Assembly: GCA_027459765.1 (NCBI GenBank)
Contig: DAIDHD010000033.1
Location: 1 to 44,425 of the forward strand
Direction of reading: 5' to 3'
DNA from: Gammaproteobacteria bacterium
GTDB lineage: Bacteria; Pseudomonadota; Gammaproteobacteria; Steroidobacterales; Steroidobacteraceae
Length of the DNA: 44,425 bases
In this document: piece after piece, positions 32,048-42,390 of the stretch
How the letters are laid out: each line of letters opens with the position of its first letter
Position numbering within the stretch: position 1 is the first letter of the stretch
Notes under the pieces: model-generated
The model's input: only the letters and a program-made list of their open reading frames with translations
What the model was told of the DNA's origin: nothing
Databases searched by the model: none
Program-made: the position numbers and the translations under genes

Positions 32048-32867
32048 TCGAACTTCCGGACAGATTGAGCACGTCGCTCATCGAGTAGCGGCCCGGCGGC
32101 TGGCCGGCGAGCCAGGCGGCGGCGCGCAGGGCGCCGCGCGCGAACACGCCGCGGTCGGTGGCCCGGTGGGTGATCTCGAGGCGCTCGCCCTGAAGCCCGA
32201 ACAGCACGGTGTGCTCCCCGACGATGTCGCCGGCCCGCAGCACCGCGAAGCCGATCTGGCCGCGCTCGCGCGGCCCGCTCGTGCCCTGACGCGGCGGTGC
32301 GGCGAGCGCGCGCAGAGGCTCGCCGCGTGCGGCGGCCACGGCCTCGCCGAGTGCGAGCGCGGTACCGGACGGCGCGTCGCGCTTGAAGCGGTGGTGCGCC
32401 TCGAGGATCTCGACGTCGGCGTCCGCCCCAAGCGCCTGGGCCGCCAGAGCGACGAGTTTCGCCATCACGTTGACACCCACTCCCGTGTTCGGAGCCACCA
32501 GGACCGGGACGCGCTCGGCCGCCGCCGCAAGCGCCGCCACGGCGGCCGGATCGAGTCCGGTGGTGCCGACCAGCAGGGGCACCCCGGCGGCGGCGCAGGC
32601 CGAGGCGTGTGCCGCCGCCGCGGCCGGATGGCTGAAATCGATGGCGACCTGCGCGCCGACCAGCGCGGCGGCGGGATCGGCGACGATGGCGACACCGGGC
32701 GGCGGACCGACCCGCTCGCCGAGGCGCGCGCTGCCCGCCGAGGCCACCGCCCCGGTGAGGCGCCAGCCGGCCGCGGCGGCGGATTCGTCCGCCGCGGGCT
32801 CGGCGAGCTCGCGTAGCAGCGCCTCGCCCATGCGGCCGGTGACGCCGAAGAGGGTGAGGTTACGCAC
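32022..32867 (-). CDS. dapB: 4-Hydroxy-tetrahydrodipicolinate reductase
   Basis: NAD(P)H-dependent step of lysine and diaminopimelate synthesis. The 281-residue protein has the Rossmann loop GVTGRMG at the N-terminus, the DFSHP and GTTG segments, and the catalytic/substrate motif EAHHRFKRDAPSGTALALGE with His and Lys. I chose GTG at 32867 (VRNLTLFGVTGRMG) because the fold begins there. A GTG at 32891 adds eight residues and overlaps dnaJ. Base composition is very GC-rich, giving long Ala runs in the first domain. Confidence 0.94.
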   Translation of the reverse strand: MRNLTLFGVTGRMGEALLRELAEPAADESAAAAGWRLTGAVASAGSARLGERVGPPPGVAIVADPAAALVGAQVAIDFSHPAAAAAHASACAAAGVPLLVGTTGLDPAAVAALAAAAERVPVLVAPNTGVGVNVMAKLVALAAQALGADADVEILEAHHRFKRDAPSGTALALGEAVAAARGEPLRALAAPPRQGTSGPRERGQIGFAVLRAGDIVGEHTVLFGLQGERLEITHRATDRGVFARGALRAAAWLAGQPPGRYSMSDVLNLSGSSMDRSGAHR

Positions 32868-32877
32868 GCGCGCGCAG

Positions 32878-33993
32878 CTACTCGAGTGCACGCGCGAAGA
32901 ACTTCTTCACGCCCTCGAAGAAGGACTGTTCGCGCGGCTTGTGGCTGCCTTGCTGCAAGGTCGCCTCGAAGCGACGCAGGAGTTCCTTCTGCTCGGCGCT
33001 CAGGTCAACCGGCGTCTCCACCACCACCCGGCAGAACAGGTCTCCGGGCGAGCCTCCACGTACGGGACGCACGCCCTTCTCGCGCAGTCGGAACACCCGG
33101 CCCGACTGGGTCTCCGCGGGAATCTTCAGCACCACCTCGCCGTCCAGCGTGGGCACGTCCACCGTACCGCCGAGTGCAGCCGTGGTGAAACTCACCGGCA
33201 CCTCGCACGACAGGTGGCTCCCCTCGCGCTCGAAGATCGGGTGTTCGCGCACCCGGATCTCGACGTACAGATCGCCCGGCGGCCCGCCGTTGCGGCCGGC
33301 CTCCCCCTCACCGGTGAGGCGGATGCGGTCGCCGCTGTCGACGCCCGCCGGGACCGAGACCGCCACGGTCTTCTCCCGGCGCACGCGCCCCTGGCCGTAG
33401 CAGGTGTCGCAGGGATTGGCGACGATCTTGCCGCGGCCCTTGCAGCGCGGACAGGGCTGCTGGATGGTGAATATGCCCTGCTGGACCCGCACCTGGCCGT
33501 GACCGGCGCAGGTGTCGCAAGTCTTCGGCTGGGTGCCCTTCGCGGCACCCGACCCGCTGCAGGTGGGACACTCGCCGAGCGAGGGAACGCGGATCTCGGT
33601 CTCGGTGCCGAACACGGCCTGTTCGAGATCCAGCTCCAGCTCGTAGCGCAGGTCGGCGCCGCGAAAAACCTGGGACCGGCCGCGCTGGCCACCGAAGATG
33701 TCCCCGAACATCTCGCCGAAGATGTCGCCGAAGGCTTCCGCGGCGCTGAAGCCGCCGCTGCGCCCGCCCTCGAGTCCGGCGTGGCCGAACTGATCGTACA
33801 CGGCGCGCTTCTGGGCGTCGGCGAGCACCTCGTAGGCCTCCTTGGCCTCCTTGAATTTGTGCTCGGCATCCGGATCGTCGGGATTGCGATCCGGGTGATA
33901 TTTCATCGCCAGGCGCCGATAGGCCTTCTTGATGTCCGCCTCGGTCGCCGTGCGCGGCAGATCGAGCACCTTGTAGTAGTCCTGCTTCGCCAT
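32878..33993 (-). CDS. dnaJ: Chaperone DnaJ
   Basis: Class I Hsp40 co-chaperone (371 residues) that stimulates DnaK ATPase and delivers substrates. The N-terminal J domain has KYHPDRNP with HPD, then a Gly/Phe-rich linker. Four CxxCxGxG zinc repeats follow ([32 protein letters not shown]), then the substrate-binding beta domains. It is downstream of dnaK across a 93-bp gap with a hairpin. Confidence 0.97.
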   Translation of the reverse strand: MAKQDYYKVLDLPRTATEADIKKAYRRLAMKYHPDRNPDDPDAEHKFKEAKEAYEVLADAQKRAVYDQFGHAGLEGGRSGGFSAAEAFGDIFGEMFGDIFGGQRGRSQVFRGADLRYELELDLEQAVFGTETEIRVPSLGECPTCSGSGAAKGTQPKTCDTCAGHGQVRVQQGIFTIQQPCPRCKGRGKIVANPCDTCYGQGRVRREKTVAVSVPAGVDSGDRIRLTGEGEAGRNGGPPGDLYVEIRVREHPIFEREGSHLSCEVPVSFTTAALGGTVDVPTLDGEVVLKIPAETQSGRVFRLREKGVRPVRGGSPGDLFCRVVVETPVDLSAEQKELLRRFEATLQQGSHKPREQSFFEGVKKFFARALE

Positions 33994-34018
33994 CGAGTAC
34001 CCACGTCGAATAGAAAGA

Positions 34019-34051
34019 CGCCGCCGGCACCATCATGAAGTACCGGCGGCG
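34019..34051 (-). terminator. Hairpin between dnaK and dnaJ, partial terminator
   Basis: A 9-bp GC stem (CGCCGCCGG / CCGGCGGCG, 15-base loop) followed on the minus strand by TCTTTCTA, 35 bases after the dnaK stop. It probably lowers dnaJ expression relative to dnaK or acts as a processing barrier, since dnaJ has no obvious promoter of its own. Confidence 0.6.
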
Positions 34052-34086
34052 CACTCACCGTCAAGCGACGATTATTCCGTCGCGGC

Positions 34087-36000
<1,914 letters not shown>

Positions 36001-36039
36001 GCGTGAGTCCTCTGAAAGTTTGCGATTCCGATGTCCGCT

Positions 36040-36073
36040 ACGTGGGGCGCGGACGCGCGATTTCAATCGCGCG
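36040..36073 (-). promoter_or_regulatory. Second sigma-32-like promoter, with inverted repeat, before dnaK
   Basis: Minus-strand ATTGAA (36062-36067; consensus CTTGAA) and CCCCACGT (36040-36047; consensus CCCCATNT) are 14 bp apart, the same spacing as the grpE promoter. The -35 lies inside a perfect 9-bp inverted repeat at 36054-36073 (CGCGCGATT, two bases, then its complement). This repeat could be an operator or a small RNA hairpin between grpE and dnaK. It is unlike the CIRCE sequence. Confidence 0.45.
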
Positions 36074-36096
36074 CCGGCTTGCGGCCGCCCGCGCCG

Positions 36097-36633
36097 TTAG
36101 CCCGGGGGCTTGCTGACCACGACGCGCGCGGGGCGCAGCAGCCGGCCATTCAGGGCGTACCCCTTCTGCACCACGGTCAGCACGGTGTTCGGCGGCGCCG
36201 TGGCGCTCTCCTGGGCGATCATGGCCTCGTGCCAGGCCGGGTCGAAGGGCTGTCCCTGCGGATCGATGACCTTGATCCCGCCCTTCTCGAACGCCCGGTG
36301 CAACTCCCTGAGCGTCGCCTGGGCGCCCTCGAGCAGCGCCGGGCCCGGGTTTGCCGCGCCGGCCGCTATGCCGGCCTCCAGGGCGTCGCCCACGGTGACG
36401 AACTCCTGTGCAAAGCGTTCGATGGCGAATTTGCGCGCGTTGTCGATCTCGCGCTCCAGCCGCTTGCGATAGTTCTCCATTTCGGCGACGGCGCGCAGGT
36501 ATTGATTCCAGTTGTCCTGCGCCTTGGCCTGCGCGGCGGCGAGTTCGGCGGACGGATCCGCGGTGGCGGCCGCGGGCTGGGCGGGAGAGTTACCGGCCGG
36601 ATCCGCCGGCTCGGCCTTGGAAGTGTCGGTCAC
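36097..36633 (-). CDS. grpE: Nucleotide exchange factor GrpE
   Basis: Releases ADP from DnaK (178 residues). It has an acidic, disordered N-terminus, a long helix (NWNQYLRAVAEMENYRKRLEREI) for dimerisation, and the C-terminal beta wing (FDPAWHEAMIAQES ... VLTVVQKGYALNGRLLRPARVVVSK). GTG at 36633 has AAGG eight bases upstream and gives VTDTSKAEP; the longer frame would start at a poor TTG. It follows a strong heat-shock promoter. Confidence 0.95.
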   Translation of the reverse strand: MTDTSKAEPADPAGNSPAQPAAATADPSAELAAAQAKAQDNWNQYLRAVAEMENYRKRLEREIDNARKFAIERFAQEFVTVGDALEAGIAAGAANPGPALLEGAQATLRELHRAFEKGGIKVIDPQGQPFDPAWHEAMIAQESATAPPNTVLTVVQKGYALNGRLLRPARVVVSKPPG

Positions 36634-36710
36634 GGGTTGGCCCTTACGCTGATGAATCGATGCGGGAGGGCGCAGCGCGATCAACGGCGGTCATCCGCTC
36701 CCGCCGGGCC

Positions 36711-36739
36711 ACATGGGGGCTATTTTCGAGGGTTCAAGG
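36711..36739 (-). promoter_or_regulatory. Sigma-32 (heat-shock) promoter of grpE-dnaK-dnaJ
   Basis: On the minus strand CCTTGAA (36733-36739) is followed after 14 bp by CCCCATGT (36711-36718). Both boxes match the RpoH consensus (CTTGAA / CCCCATNT) in full, with accepted spacing. The hrcA stop codon lies inside the spacer, so the promoter serves grpE onward independently of hrcA. The predicted start is near 36704, giving a 70-base leader before the grpE GTG. Confidence 0.8.
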
Positions 36740-37787
36740 CCGAACCGAGCAATTTTGCCGTCACGTCGACGATCGGAATCACCCGCTCGTAGGCCATGCG
36801 CGTCGGGCCGATGATCCCGAGGACCCCGACCACCCGGTCGTCGATCATGTAGGGAGCCGTGACGACGCTGACGTCGTCGAGGATCCGGTAGCCCGATTCC
36901 TGGCCGATGAAGATCTGCACACCCTGGGCCCGCATGCAATTGTCGAGGAGCCTCAGGATGTCGTGCTTCTCGTTGAACGCCTCGAACAGCCTTCGCAGCC
37001 GTTCGATGTTCGACAGCTCGGCAAAGCCCATCAGGTTGGTCTCGCCGGCGATGACGTAGCCGGGCTCCAGATCCGACCCCGGCTCGAACACCTTCTGCGC
37101 CACCTGGATGGCGTCGCTCATCAGCCGGTCCAGGTGCTGCCGGGTCTCCTGGAGCTGCGCCACCAGTCGCGCACGCACCTCCTGCACCGAGCGCCCGGCG
37201 AACGCCTCGTTGAGCGCGTTGGCTGCGCGCCGCAGCTCGTCCGGCGAGTAATACCGGTCGAGCTGCACCACCCGGTTCTGCACTTCGCGGTTGCTCATGA
37301 CCATGATCGCGAGCGCCCGGTTCTCCGACAGGCTCACGAACTCGATCTGGGTCAAGGCGACATAATTCGGGTTCGGCAGGGTCACGAGGCCCGCCATGTG
37401 CGTGACGCTGGAGAGCATCTGCGATGCCACCTGGACCAGCGCGCGGCCGCTGCCCGCCTCGGCGCCGAGGCGCCGCTCGATGGCCTCGACCTCCTCGCTC
37501 TGCAGGGGCTTGAGCTTCAACAAGGTGTCGACGAAGAACCGGTAGCCCTTGTCGGTCGGCACGCGCCCGGCGGACGTGTGCGGCGACGCCACGAACCCCA
37601 GTTCCTCGAGGTCCGCCATGACGTTGCGGATGGTGGCGGACGACAGGGCGAGCCCGGAGTCACGCGACAGGGTGCGCGAGCCCACCGGCTGGCCGTCGCG
37701 GATGTAATTCTCGATGAGCGCCTTGAGCAGCAGTTGCGCGCGCTCGCTCAGCGACTCTTCGGTGCCTTCAGAGGTCGTGCGGTTCAT
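36720..37787 (-). CDS. hrcA: Heat-inducible transcription repressor HrcA
   Basis: Repressor of heat-shock operons that normally binds CIRCE and needs GroEL for activity (355 residues). It has the N-terminal winged helix (QPVGSRTLSRDSGLALSSATIRNVMADLEELGFVASPHTSAGRVPT) and a GAF-like C-terminal domain ending in IIGPTRMAYERVIPIVD. ATG at 37787 is the only start near the fold. I see no CIRCE palindrome (TTAGCACTC-N9-GAGTGCTAA) around hrcA, grpE, dnaK or dnaJ, so its targets may lie elsewhere, such as groESL. It diverges from nadK over 120 bp. Confidence 0.96.
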   Translation of the reverse strand: MNRTTSEGTEESLSERAQLLLKALIENYIRDGQPVGSRTLSRDSGLALSSATIRNVMADLEELGFVASPHTSAGRVPTDKGYRFFVDTLLKLKPLQSEEVEAIERRLGAEAGSGRALVQVASQMLSSVTHMAGLVTLPNPNYVALTQIEFVSLSENRALAIMVMSNREVQNRVVQLDRYYSPDELRRAANALNEAFAGRSVQEVRARLVAQLQETRQHLDRLMSDAIQVAQKVFEPGSDLEPGYVIAGETNLMGFAELSNIERLRRLFEAFNEKHDILRLLDNCMRAQGVQIFIGQESGYRILDDVSVVTAPYMIDDRVVGVLGIIGPTRMAYERVIPIVDVTAKLLGSALNPRK

Positions 37788-37907
37788 ACCCTCATTCCGA
37801 CGCTACCTACCGAGTCCGCTCGAAGTCAAGTCCGTTCACCCGCCTCGATCGCTGCCATTGGGCGAGTGACCCTGCCGCCGCTAACGTGCTACAAAGCGGA
37901 ACTCATC

Positions 37908-38798
37908 ATGGCTCCCGCATTCCGCTCCATCGCGCTCGTCGGCAATGCCCGCGATCACCGTGTGGCGGAGTGCATGCTGAGTCTCGCCGCGCACCTCAGC
38001 GGCCGCGGTCTCGCCGTGCTGGTGGAACCGGCGGTGGCGCTGCCGTTCGCACCCGGCAGCGTCGATCGCTGCCCCGAAGAGGATGTCGCGCGGCGCGCCG
38101 ACCTCGTGATCGCCATCGGCGGCGACGGCACGCTGCTGTACGCCGCGCGCTTGGTGGCCGGGGGGCGGGTGCCGCTCCTGGGCGTGAACCGGGGCCGCCT
38201 CGGTTTCCTCACCGACGTGAGCCCCTCCACCATGCTCGAGGACGTGGACGCGGTGCTGGCGGGTTCGTGCTCGCAGGATCACCGTTCGCTGCTCGCCGCG
38301 CGGCTCGAGCGCCCCGGGGAAGCCATGCGACACGGGCTCGCCCTCAACGACGTGGTGGTCAACAAGCGCGAAACCGGCCGCATGCTCGAATTGGAGACCA
38401 GCGTCGACGGGCGCTTCGTCAATGCGCACGGCGGCGACGGCATCGTGATCGCCACCGCGACGGGATCCACCGCCTATGCGCTGTCCTGCGGCGGACCGAT
38501 CGTCGAGCCGGCGCTCGACGCCTGGGTGCTGGCGCCGATTTCGCCGCACACGTTGAGCGACCGGCCGGTGGTGGTGCGCGCGGGTTGCGAGATCCGGCTG
38601 CGGCTCGCCGGCCGCCACGACGTGCTGGCGCGAGTCACCTGCGACGGCGGCCCACTCGGCGACCTCGCCCACGGCGACACTCTGTACGTGGGCGCCGCCG
38701 ACGCCCAGATCACGCTCCTGCACCCGCCAGGCTACGATTACTACCGGCTGCTGCGCTCCAAACTGCACTGGGGACGCGGCGCCCCCGGGGGCGACTGA
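37908..38798 (+). CDS. nadK: NAD kinase
   Basis: Phosphorylates NAD+ to NADP+. The 296-residue protein has GGDGTLL (71-77), the LGVNRGRLGFLTD loop, ALNDVVVNK for ribose contacts and the glycine-rich TATGSTAYALSCGGPI. ATG at 37908 has a GGA-type site about eight bases upstream. It is followed five bases later by recN, the usual nadK-recN pair. Confidence 0.96.
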   Translation: MAPAFRSIALVGNARDHRVAECMLSLAAHLSGRGLAVLVEPAVALPFAPGSVDRCPEEDVARRADLVIAIGGDGTLLYAARLVAGGRVPLLGVNRGRLGFLTDVSPSTMLEDVDAVLAGSCSQDHRSLLAARLERPGEAMRHGLALNDVVVNKRETGRMLELETSVDGRFVNAHGGDGIVIATATGSTAYALSCGGPIVEPALDAWVLAPISPHTLSDRPVVVRAGCEIRLRLAGRHDVLARVTCDGGPLGDLAHGDTLYVGAADAQITLLHPPGYDYYRLLRSKLHWGRGAPGGD

Positions 38799-38803
38799 CC
38801 GCC

Positions 38804-40534
38804 GTGCTCACCCATCTGCAACTGCGTGACCTGGTGATCGTCGACGCCGCGGAGCTCGAGTTCGGCGAGGGGCTGATCGCCCTCACCGGCGAGACCGGCG
38901 CCGGCAAGTCGCTGGTGGTCGACGCGCTGTCGCTGGTGGCCGGCGGGCGCGCGAGCGGCGACGTGGTGCGCCAGGGCGCCGAGCGCGCCGAGGTCACGGC
39001 GAGCTTCACCGGGCTGCCGGCCGCGGCCCGCGCCTGGCTCGAGGCCCAGTCGATCGACGCCGAGGACGAGGTGATCGTGCGACGCGTGATCGGGGCTGAC
39101 GGCCGCTCGCGCGCCTTCATCAACGGTCAGCTGGTGCCCATCCAGGCGCTGCGCGAGCTCGGCGATCATCTCCTCGAGATCCATGGCCAGCAGGAATTCC
39201 TGCACCTGCTGAAACGCGATGCCCAGCGCGGCCTGCTCGACGATCACCTGGGCGACCCGTCGCTGGTGCGCCCCGTGGCCGACGCGTTCGCCGCGCACCG
39301 CGACTGCCAGCGCGAGTTCCAGGCACTGAGCGCCGCCGCGGCCGACCGGGACGCGCGACTCGATCTGTTGCGCTACCAGGTGACCGAGCTGAAATCCGAA
39401 GTGGGCACCGTCGCCGACCTCGAGGAGCTGTTCGCCGAGCAAAAGCGCCTCGCGGGCCGCGGCCGATTGGCCGAGGCCGCCCGCCAGGCGCTCGGTGCGG
39501 TGTACGAAGCGGACGCGGACACGGCGCACGACCTGCTGGCGCGGGCACACGCCGCACTGCGCCCTGCGCTCGATCTCGACGGGACGCTGGAACCGGCCGC
39601 GAAGCTGGTCGCGGAAGCGGCGATCCTGGCGCAGGAAGCCGGCGAGGCGCTGCGCCGGTACCTCGAATCACTGGACGTCGATCCGACGCGGCAGGACGAG
39701 ATCGAGCGTCGCGCCGCCGCCCTCGAAGGACTCGCGCGCAAGCACCGGGTCGCCGTGCTCGCCCTGCCGGAAGTGCGCGATCGCCTGGAGGGCGAGCTCG
39801 CGAAGCTCGAGAACGCAGCGACCACGCTCGGCGGCCTGCAGCAACGGCTCGAGGACCTTGCCAGGGGCTACCGCGCGGCGGCGACGAAGTTGACGGCCGG
39901 GCGGCGGCGCGCCGCCGAATCGCTCGGCCGCCAGATCACCGACCTGATGCAGACGCTCGGCATGGCGGGCGGCCGGTTCGTGGTGGAAGTGCGCGCGGCG
40001 GCCCAGGAATTCGCGGCGCACGGCGCCGACGAGGTCGAGTTCCTGGTGAGCGCCAACCCGGGCCAGGCCCCCAAGCCGCTCGCCAAGGTGGCCTCGGGCG
40101 GCGAGCTGTCCCGAATCAGCCTCGCCGTGCAGGTGGCGGCGGCGGCACGCTCGGCGCCGCTGTGCCGCGTGTTCGACGAAGTGGACGCCGGCATCGGCGG
40201 GCGCGTCGCGGAGATCGTCGGACGGCGCCTGCGCGAGCTCGGCGAGCGTTCCCAGGTGTTCTGCGTCACCCACCTGCCGCAGGTGGCGGCGCAGGGGCAT
40301 CGGCAGTTCCGGGTGCTCAAGCTCACCGACGGCAAGACCACTCGCACGGCGGTGGCGCCGCTGGGACCCGAGGAGCGCGTGGAGGAAATCGCGCGCATGC
40401 TCGCCGGCGTCGACGTGACCGACCCGGCGCGGGCGCACGCGCGCGAGATGCTGTCGCTCGCGGCCGGAACGCCGCCGCAACCCGCCAAGGCGAACGCCCG
40501 GGAGTCCGCCGGGCGAGGCCGCTCCAGGCGCTAG
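38804..40534 (+). CDS. recN: DNA repair protein RecN
   Basis: SMC-like ATPase for double-strand break repair (576 residues). The Walker A GETGAGKS is at 29-36, the central coiled coil at about 150-360, and the C-terminal head has signature ASGGELSRISLA and Walker B VFDEVDAGIGG, then CVTHLPQVA. GTG at 38804 lies five bases after nadK, and the protein starts VLTHLQLRDLVIV as in the family. No LexA-type palindrome is visible nearby. Confidence 0.96.
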   Translation: MLTHLQLRDLVIVDAAELEFGEGLIALTGETGAGKSLVVDALSLVAGGRASGDVVRQGAERAEVTASFTGLPAAARAWLEAQSIDAEDEVIVRRVIGADGRSRAFINGQLVPIQALRELGDHLLEIHGQQEFLHLLKRDAQRGLLDDHLGDPSLVRPVADAFAAHRDCQREFQALSAAAADRDARLDLLRYQVTELKSEVGTVADLEELFAEQKRLAGRGRLAEAARQALGAVYEADADTAHDLLARAHAALRPALDLDGTLEPAAKLVAEAAILAQEAGEALRRYLESLDVDPTRQDEIERRAAALEGLARKHRVAVLALPEVRDRLEGELAKLENAATTLGGLQQRLEDLARGYRAAATKLTAGRRRAAESLGRQITDLMQTLGMAGGRFVVEVRAAAQEFAAHGADEVEFLVSANPGQAPKPLAKVASGGELSRISLAVQVAAAARSAPLCRVFDEVDAGIGGRVAEIVGRRLRELGERSQVFCVTHLPQVAAQGHRQFRVLKLTDGKTTRTAVAPLGPEERVEEIARMLAGVDVTDPARAHAREMLSLAAGTPPQPAKANARESAGRGRSRR

Positions 40535-40589
40535 CCGCCCGCCGCAGCTACGGCCGTCAGGCGACGCGCCGGCCGCCCGCCGACGAACT

Positions 40590-41039
40590 TCACCGGTTGG
40601 GACAGTTCGGCTTGCGACAGTGCCCGTACAGGATGAGCGAGTGATCGCTGATCTCGAAGCCGAGCCGCTTGGCGACGGCCTGCTGCCGCTCCTCGATGCT
40701 CGTATCCACGAATTCCTCGACGTGTCCGCAGTCGACGCACACGATGTGGTCGTGGTGTGCGCCCTGATTGAGTTCGAACACGGCCATACCGCCTTCGAAG
40801 TGATGGCGCGTGACCAGCCCCGCGGCCTCGAACTGCGTGAGCACGCGGTAGACGGTCGCGAGCCCGATGTCCTCGTTGGAATTGAGCAGCTTCTTGTAGA
40901 TGTCCTCGGCGCTCATGTGGCGCACCGAAGCGTCGGCGAGGATGTCGAGAATCTTCAGCCGCGGCAGGGTGACCTTCAACCCCGCATTGCGCAGGTCGGT
41001 GCTGTCGCTGGTCGGCGGAGGTTTCAGGCGCTGCGGCAT
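40590..41039 (-). CDS. fur: Ferric uptake regulator Fur
   Basis: Iron-responsive repressor (149 residues). The N-terminal winged helix has GLKVTLPRLKILDIL and IGLATVYRVLTQFEAAGLV; the metal sites have HHFEGG, HHDHIVCVDCG and a C-terminal CxxxxC (CRKPNC). I chose ATG at 41039 (MPQRLKPPP) because a minus-strand GATAAT (-10-like, 41067-41072) ends two bases before the other ATG at 41066, too close to transcribe it. With 41066 the protein gains nine residues. It diverges from bamE, as commonly seen. Confidence 0.94.
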   Translation of the reverse strand: MPQRLKPPPTSDSTDLRNAGLKVTLPRLKILDILADASVRHMSAEDIYKKLLNSNEDIGLATVYRVLTQFEAAGLVTRHHFEGGMAVFELNQGAHHDHIVCVDCGHVEEFVDTSIEERQQAVAKRLGFEISDHSLILYGHCRKPNCPNR

Positions 41040-41104
41040 GCCCAGGTATCCGGTATGATCCCGCATCGATTATCGGTCATTCGGTCGGACGGCACCACCT
41101 CGCG

Positions 41105-41470
41105 ATGAAAATCTGGATCTCCCTCGCCTGCGGTGCGCTGCTCGCCGCCTCGTCCGGCTGCGTCTATCGCATCAACATCCAGCAAGGCAACTACCTCGAG
41201 TTGGCGGCCGTGGATCAGGTGAAGGAAGGGATGACGCGCAGCCAGGTGCGCTATCTCCTCGGCACGCCGATGGTGGCGGACAGCTTCGACAAGGAACGCT
41301 GGGACTACATCTACTACCTCAAGAAGGGCCGTACGCGGCACGTCGACGAGCGGCGGGTGACCGTGTTCTTCGACGGCGACAAGGTCGCCAAGGTCGAGAA
41401 GCCGAGCGCGAAGGTGTTCGCCGAACAGGACGCTTCCGCCGCCAAGATCAAGAACGGCCGCATCTACTGA
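41105..41470 (+). CDS. bamE: Outer membrane assembly lipoprotein BamE
   Basis: Small lipoprotein (121 residues) of the BAM complex that inserts beta-barrel proteins. The signal peptide ends at a lipobox-like SSGC (Cys19; Ser at -3 is atypical). The mature part starts with the membrane-binding loop INIQQGNYLE and has VKEGMTRSQVRYLLGTPM and WDYIYYLKKG of the SmpA/OmlA fold. A + strand TATGAT (41054-41059) may be the -10. Its stop overlaps the end of convergent rnfH by seven bases. Confidence 0.94.
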   Translation: MKIWISLACGALLAASSGCVYRINIQQGNYLELAAVDQVKEGMTRSQVRYLLGTPMVADSFDKERWDYIYYLKKGRTRHVDERRVTVFFDGDKVAKVEKPSAKVFAEQDASAAKIKNGRIY

Positions 41471-41814
41471 CGACGGCGCGCCTCGCGCACCCGCGCTCTT
41501 CGCGCCGCCTTCGGATCCGCCGCGAGCGCACGATACAGCTCCACGCGATCGCCCTCCTCGAGCCGCTCGTCGATCGCGGCCAGCCGCCCGAAAACGCCGA
41601 CCGCATTCGCATCGAACGGGCCCGCGGCTGCGAACTGCGGGTCGGCCGCCGCCGCCTCGAGCGCAGCGCGCACCGTCGCCGGCGCCGCGATCCGGTAGCG
41701 GCCGACGAGCGCACGATCCGCAAAGGCCGCGACCACCTCCACCCGCACCGTATTCCCGGCCGTCGCCGACGCGTCGTCCTGAACGGCCGAGGGCGGCGCG
41801 CCGCTCGCACTCAC
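41464..41814 (-). CDS. rnfH: RnfH family protein (UPF0125)
   Basis: Beta-grasp (ubiquitin-like) protein of 116 residues, paired with ratA as in many proteobacteria. The core runs VRVEVVAAFADRALVGRYRI to GVFGRLAAIDERLEEGDRVELYRALAADPK. The function is unclear; a link to Rnf electron transport is by name only. The first 22 residues are low complexity. GTG at 41814 overlaps the ratA stop as GTGA. Confidence 0.88.
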   Translation of the reverse strand: MSASGAPPSAVQDDASATAGNTVRVEVVAAFADRALVGRYRIAAPATVRAALEAAAADPQFAAAGPFDANAVGVFGRLAAIDERLEEGDRVELYRALAADPKAARRARVREARRRQ

Positions 41815-42278
41815 GCCCCGCCCCCACCCCCGCCGGGCGCCTCGCCATACAGCGACCGTGCGCGTTGCACGAAGGCATCCACCACCGTGCCGCAGAGATT
41901 CTCGAAGATGCCGTCGAAGGCCATGGCCGTGAGCCGGCTCTTGAATTCGAAATCGACCCGGAACTTGATCCTCGACCCGCGATCGCCGATCGCGTCGAAC
42001 TCCCAGCGGCCCACGAGCTGCTTGAAAGGACCGTCGACGAGCCGCATGTGGATCCCCGTGTCCGGCTGCAGTGCATTACGGGTGGTGAAGGAGGTACGCA
42101 AGGGACCCTTCGACACCTCGACACGCGCGACTCGCTCCGTCGGCGAATCGGCCTCGACGGAAGCGGCGGTGCACCAGGGAAGGAATTCCGGGTAGCGCGC
42201 CACGTCGTTCACCAGCGCATACATCTGCGCAGGCGTGTAAGCGACGAGCGCACTGCGTTCGACCACGTGGAGGCTGAT
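41811..42278 (-). CDS. ratA: Ribosome association toxin RatA / START-like lipid-binding protein
   Basis: START-like fold (COQ10/PasT type), with YTPAQMYALVNDVARYPEFLPWC near the N-terminus and FEFKSRLTAMAFDGIFENLCGTVVDAFVQRA at the C-terminal helix. Family members bind ubiquinone or 50S subunits. The start is unusual. The family begins a few residues before VERSALV, where AGGAG sits six bases upstream of an ATC codon at 42278 (155 residues). The nearest in-frame ATG (42341) adds 21 unconserved residues, lacks a Shine-Dalgarno and lies within a promoter-like sequence. The start is therefore provisional; the stop is firm. Confidence 0.85.
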   Translation of the reverse strand: MSLHVVERSALVAYTPAQMYALVNDVARYPEFLPWCTAASVEADSPTERVARVEVSKGPLRTSFTTRNALQPDTGIHMRLVDGPFKQLVGRWEFDAIGDRGSRIKFRVDFEFKSRLTAMAFDGIFENLCGTVVDAFVQRARSLYGEAPGGGGGGA

Positions 42279-42390
42279 GGTTATCTCCTGGCGCGGACCT
42301 GCCGCGATGCTGGCGCGATTGTCGGGGAAAAGCGCCGTCATAACAACGAGTGCGGCATCCCGCGCCGCTTGCCGGTAGACTTCGCGCACC

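Noticed and set aside
37788..37907. Candidate sigma-70 promoter for hrcA (TTGACT on the minus strand)
   Set aside because: The -35 is good, but no acceptable -10 lies 16-18 bp downstream, so I left it unannotated.
41024..42124. 366-codon minus-strand frame across fur, bamE and ratA
   Set aside because: It crosses three well-supported genes in the wrong frame and has only low-complexity Arg/Ala/Gly translation.
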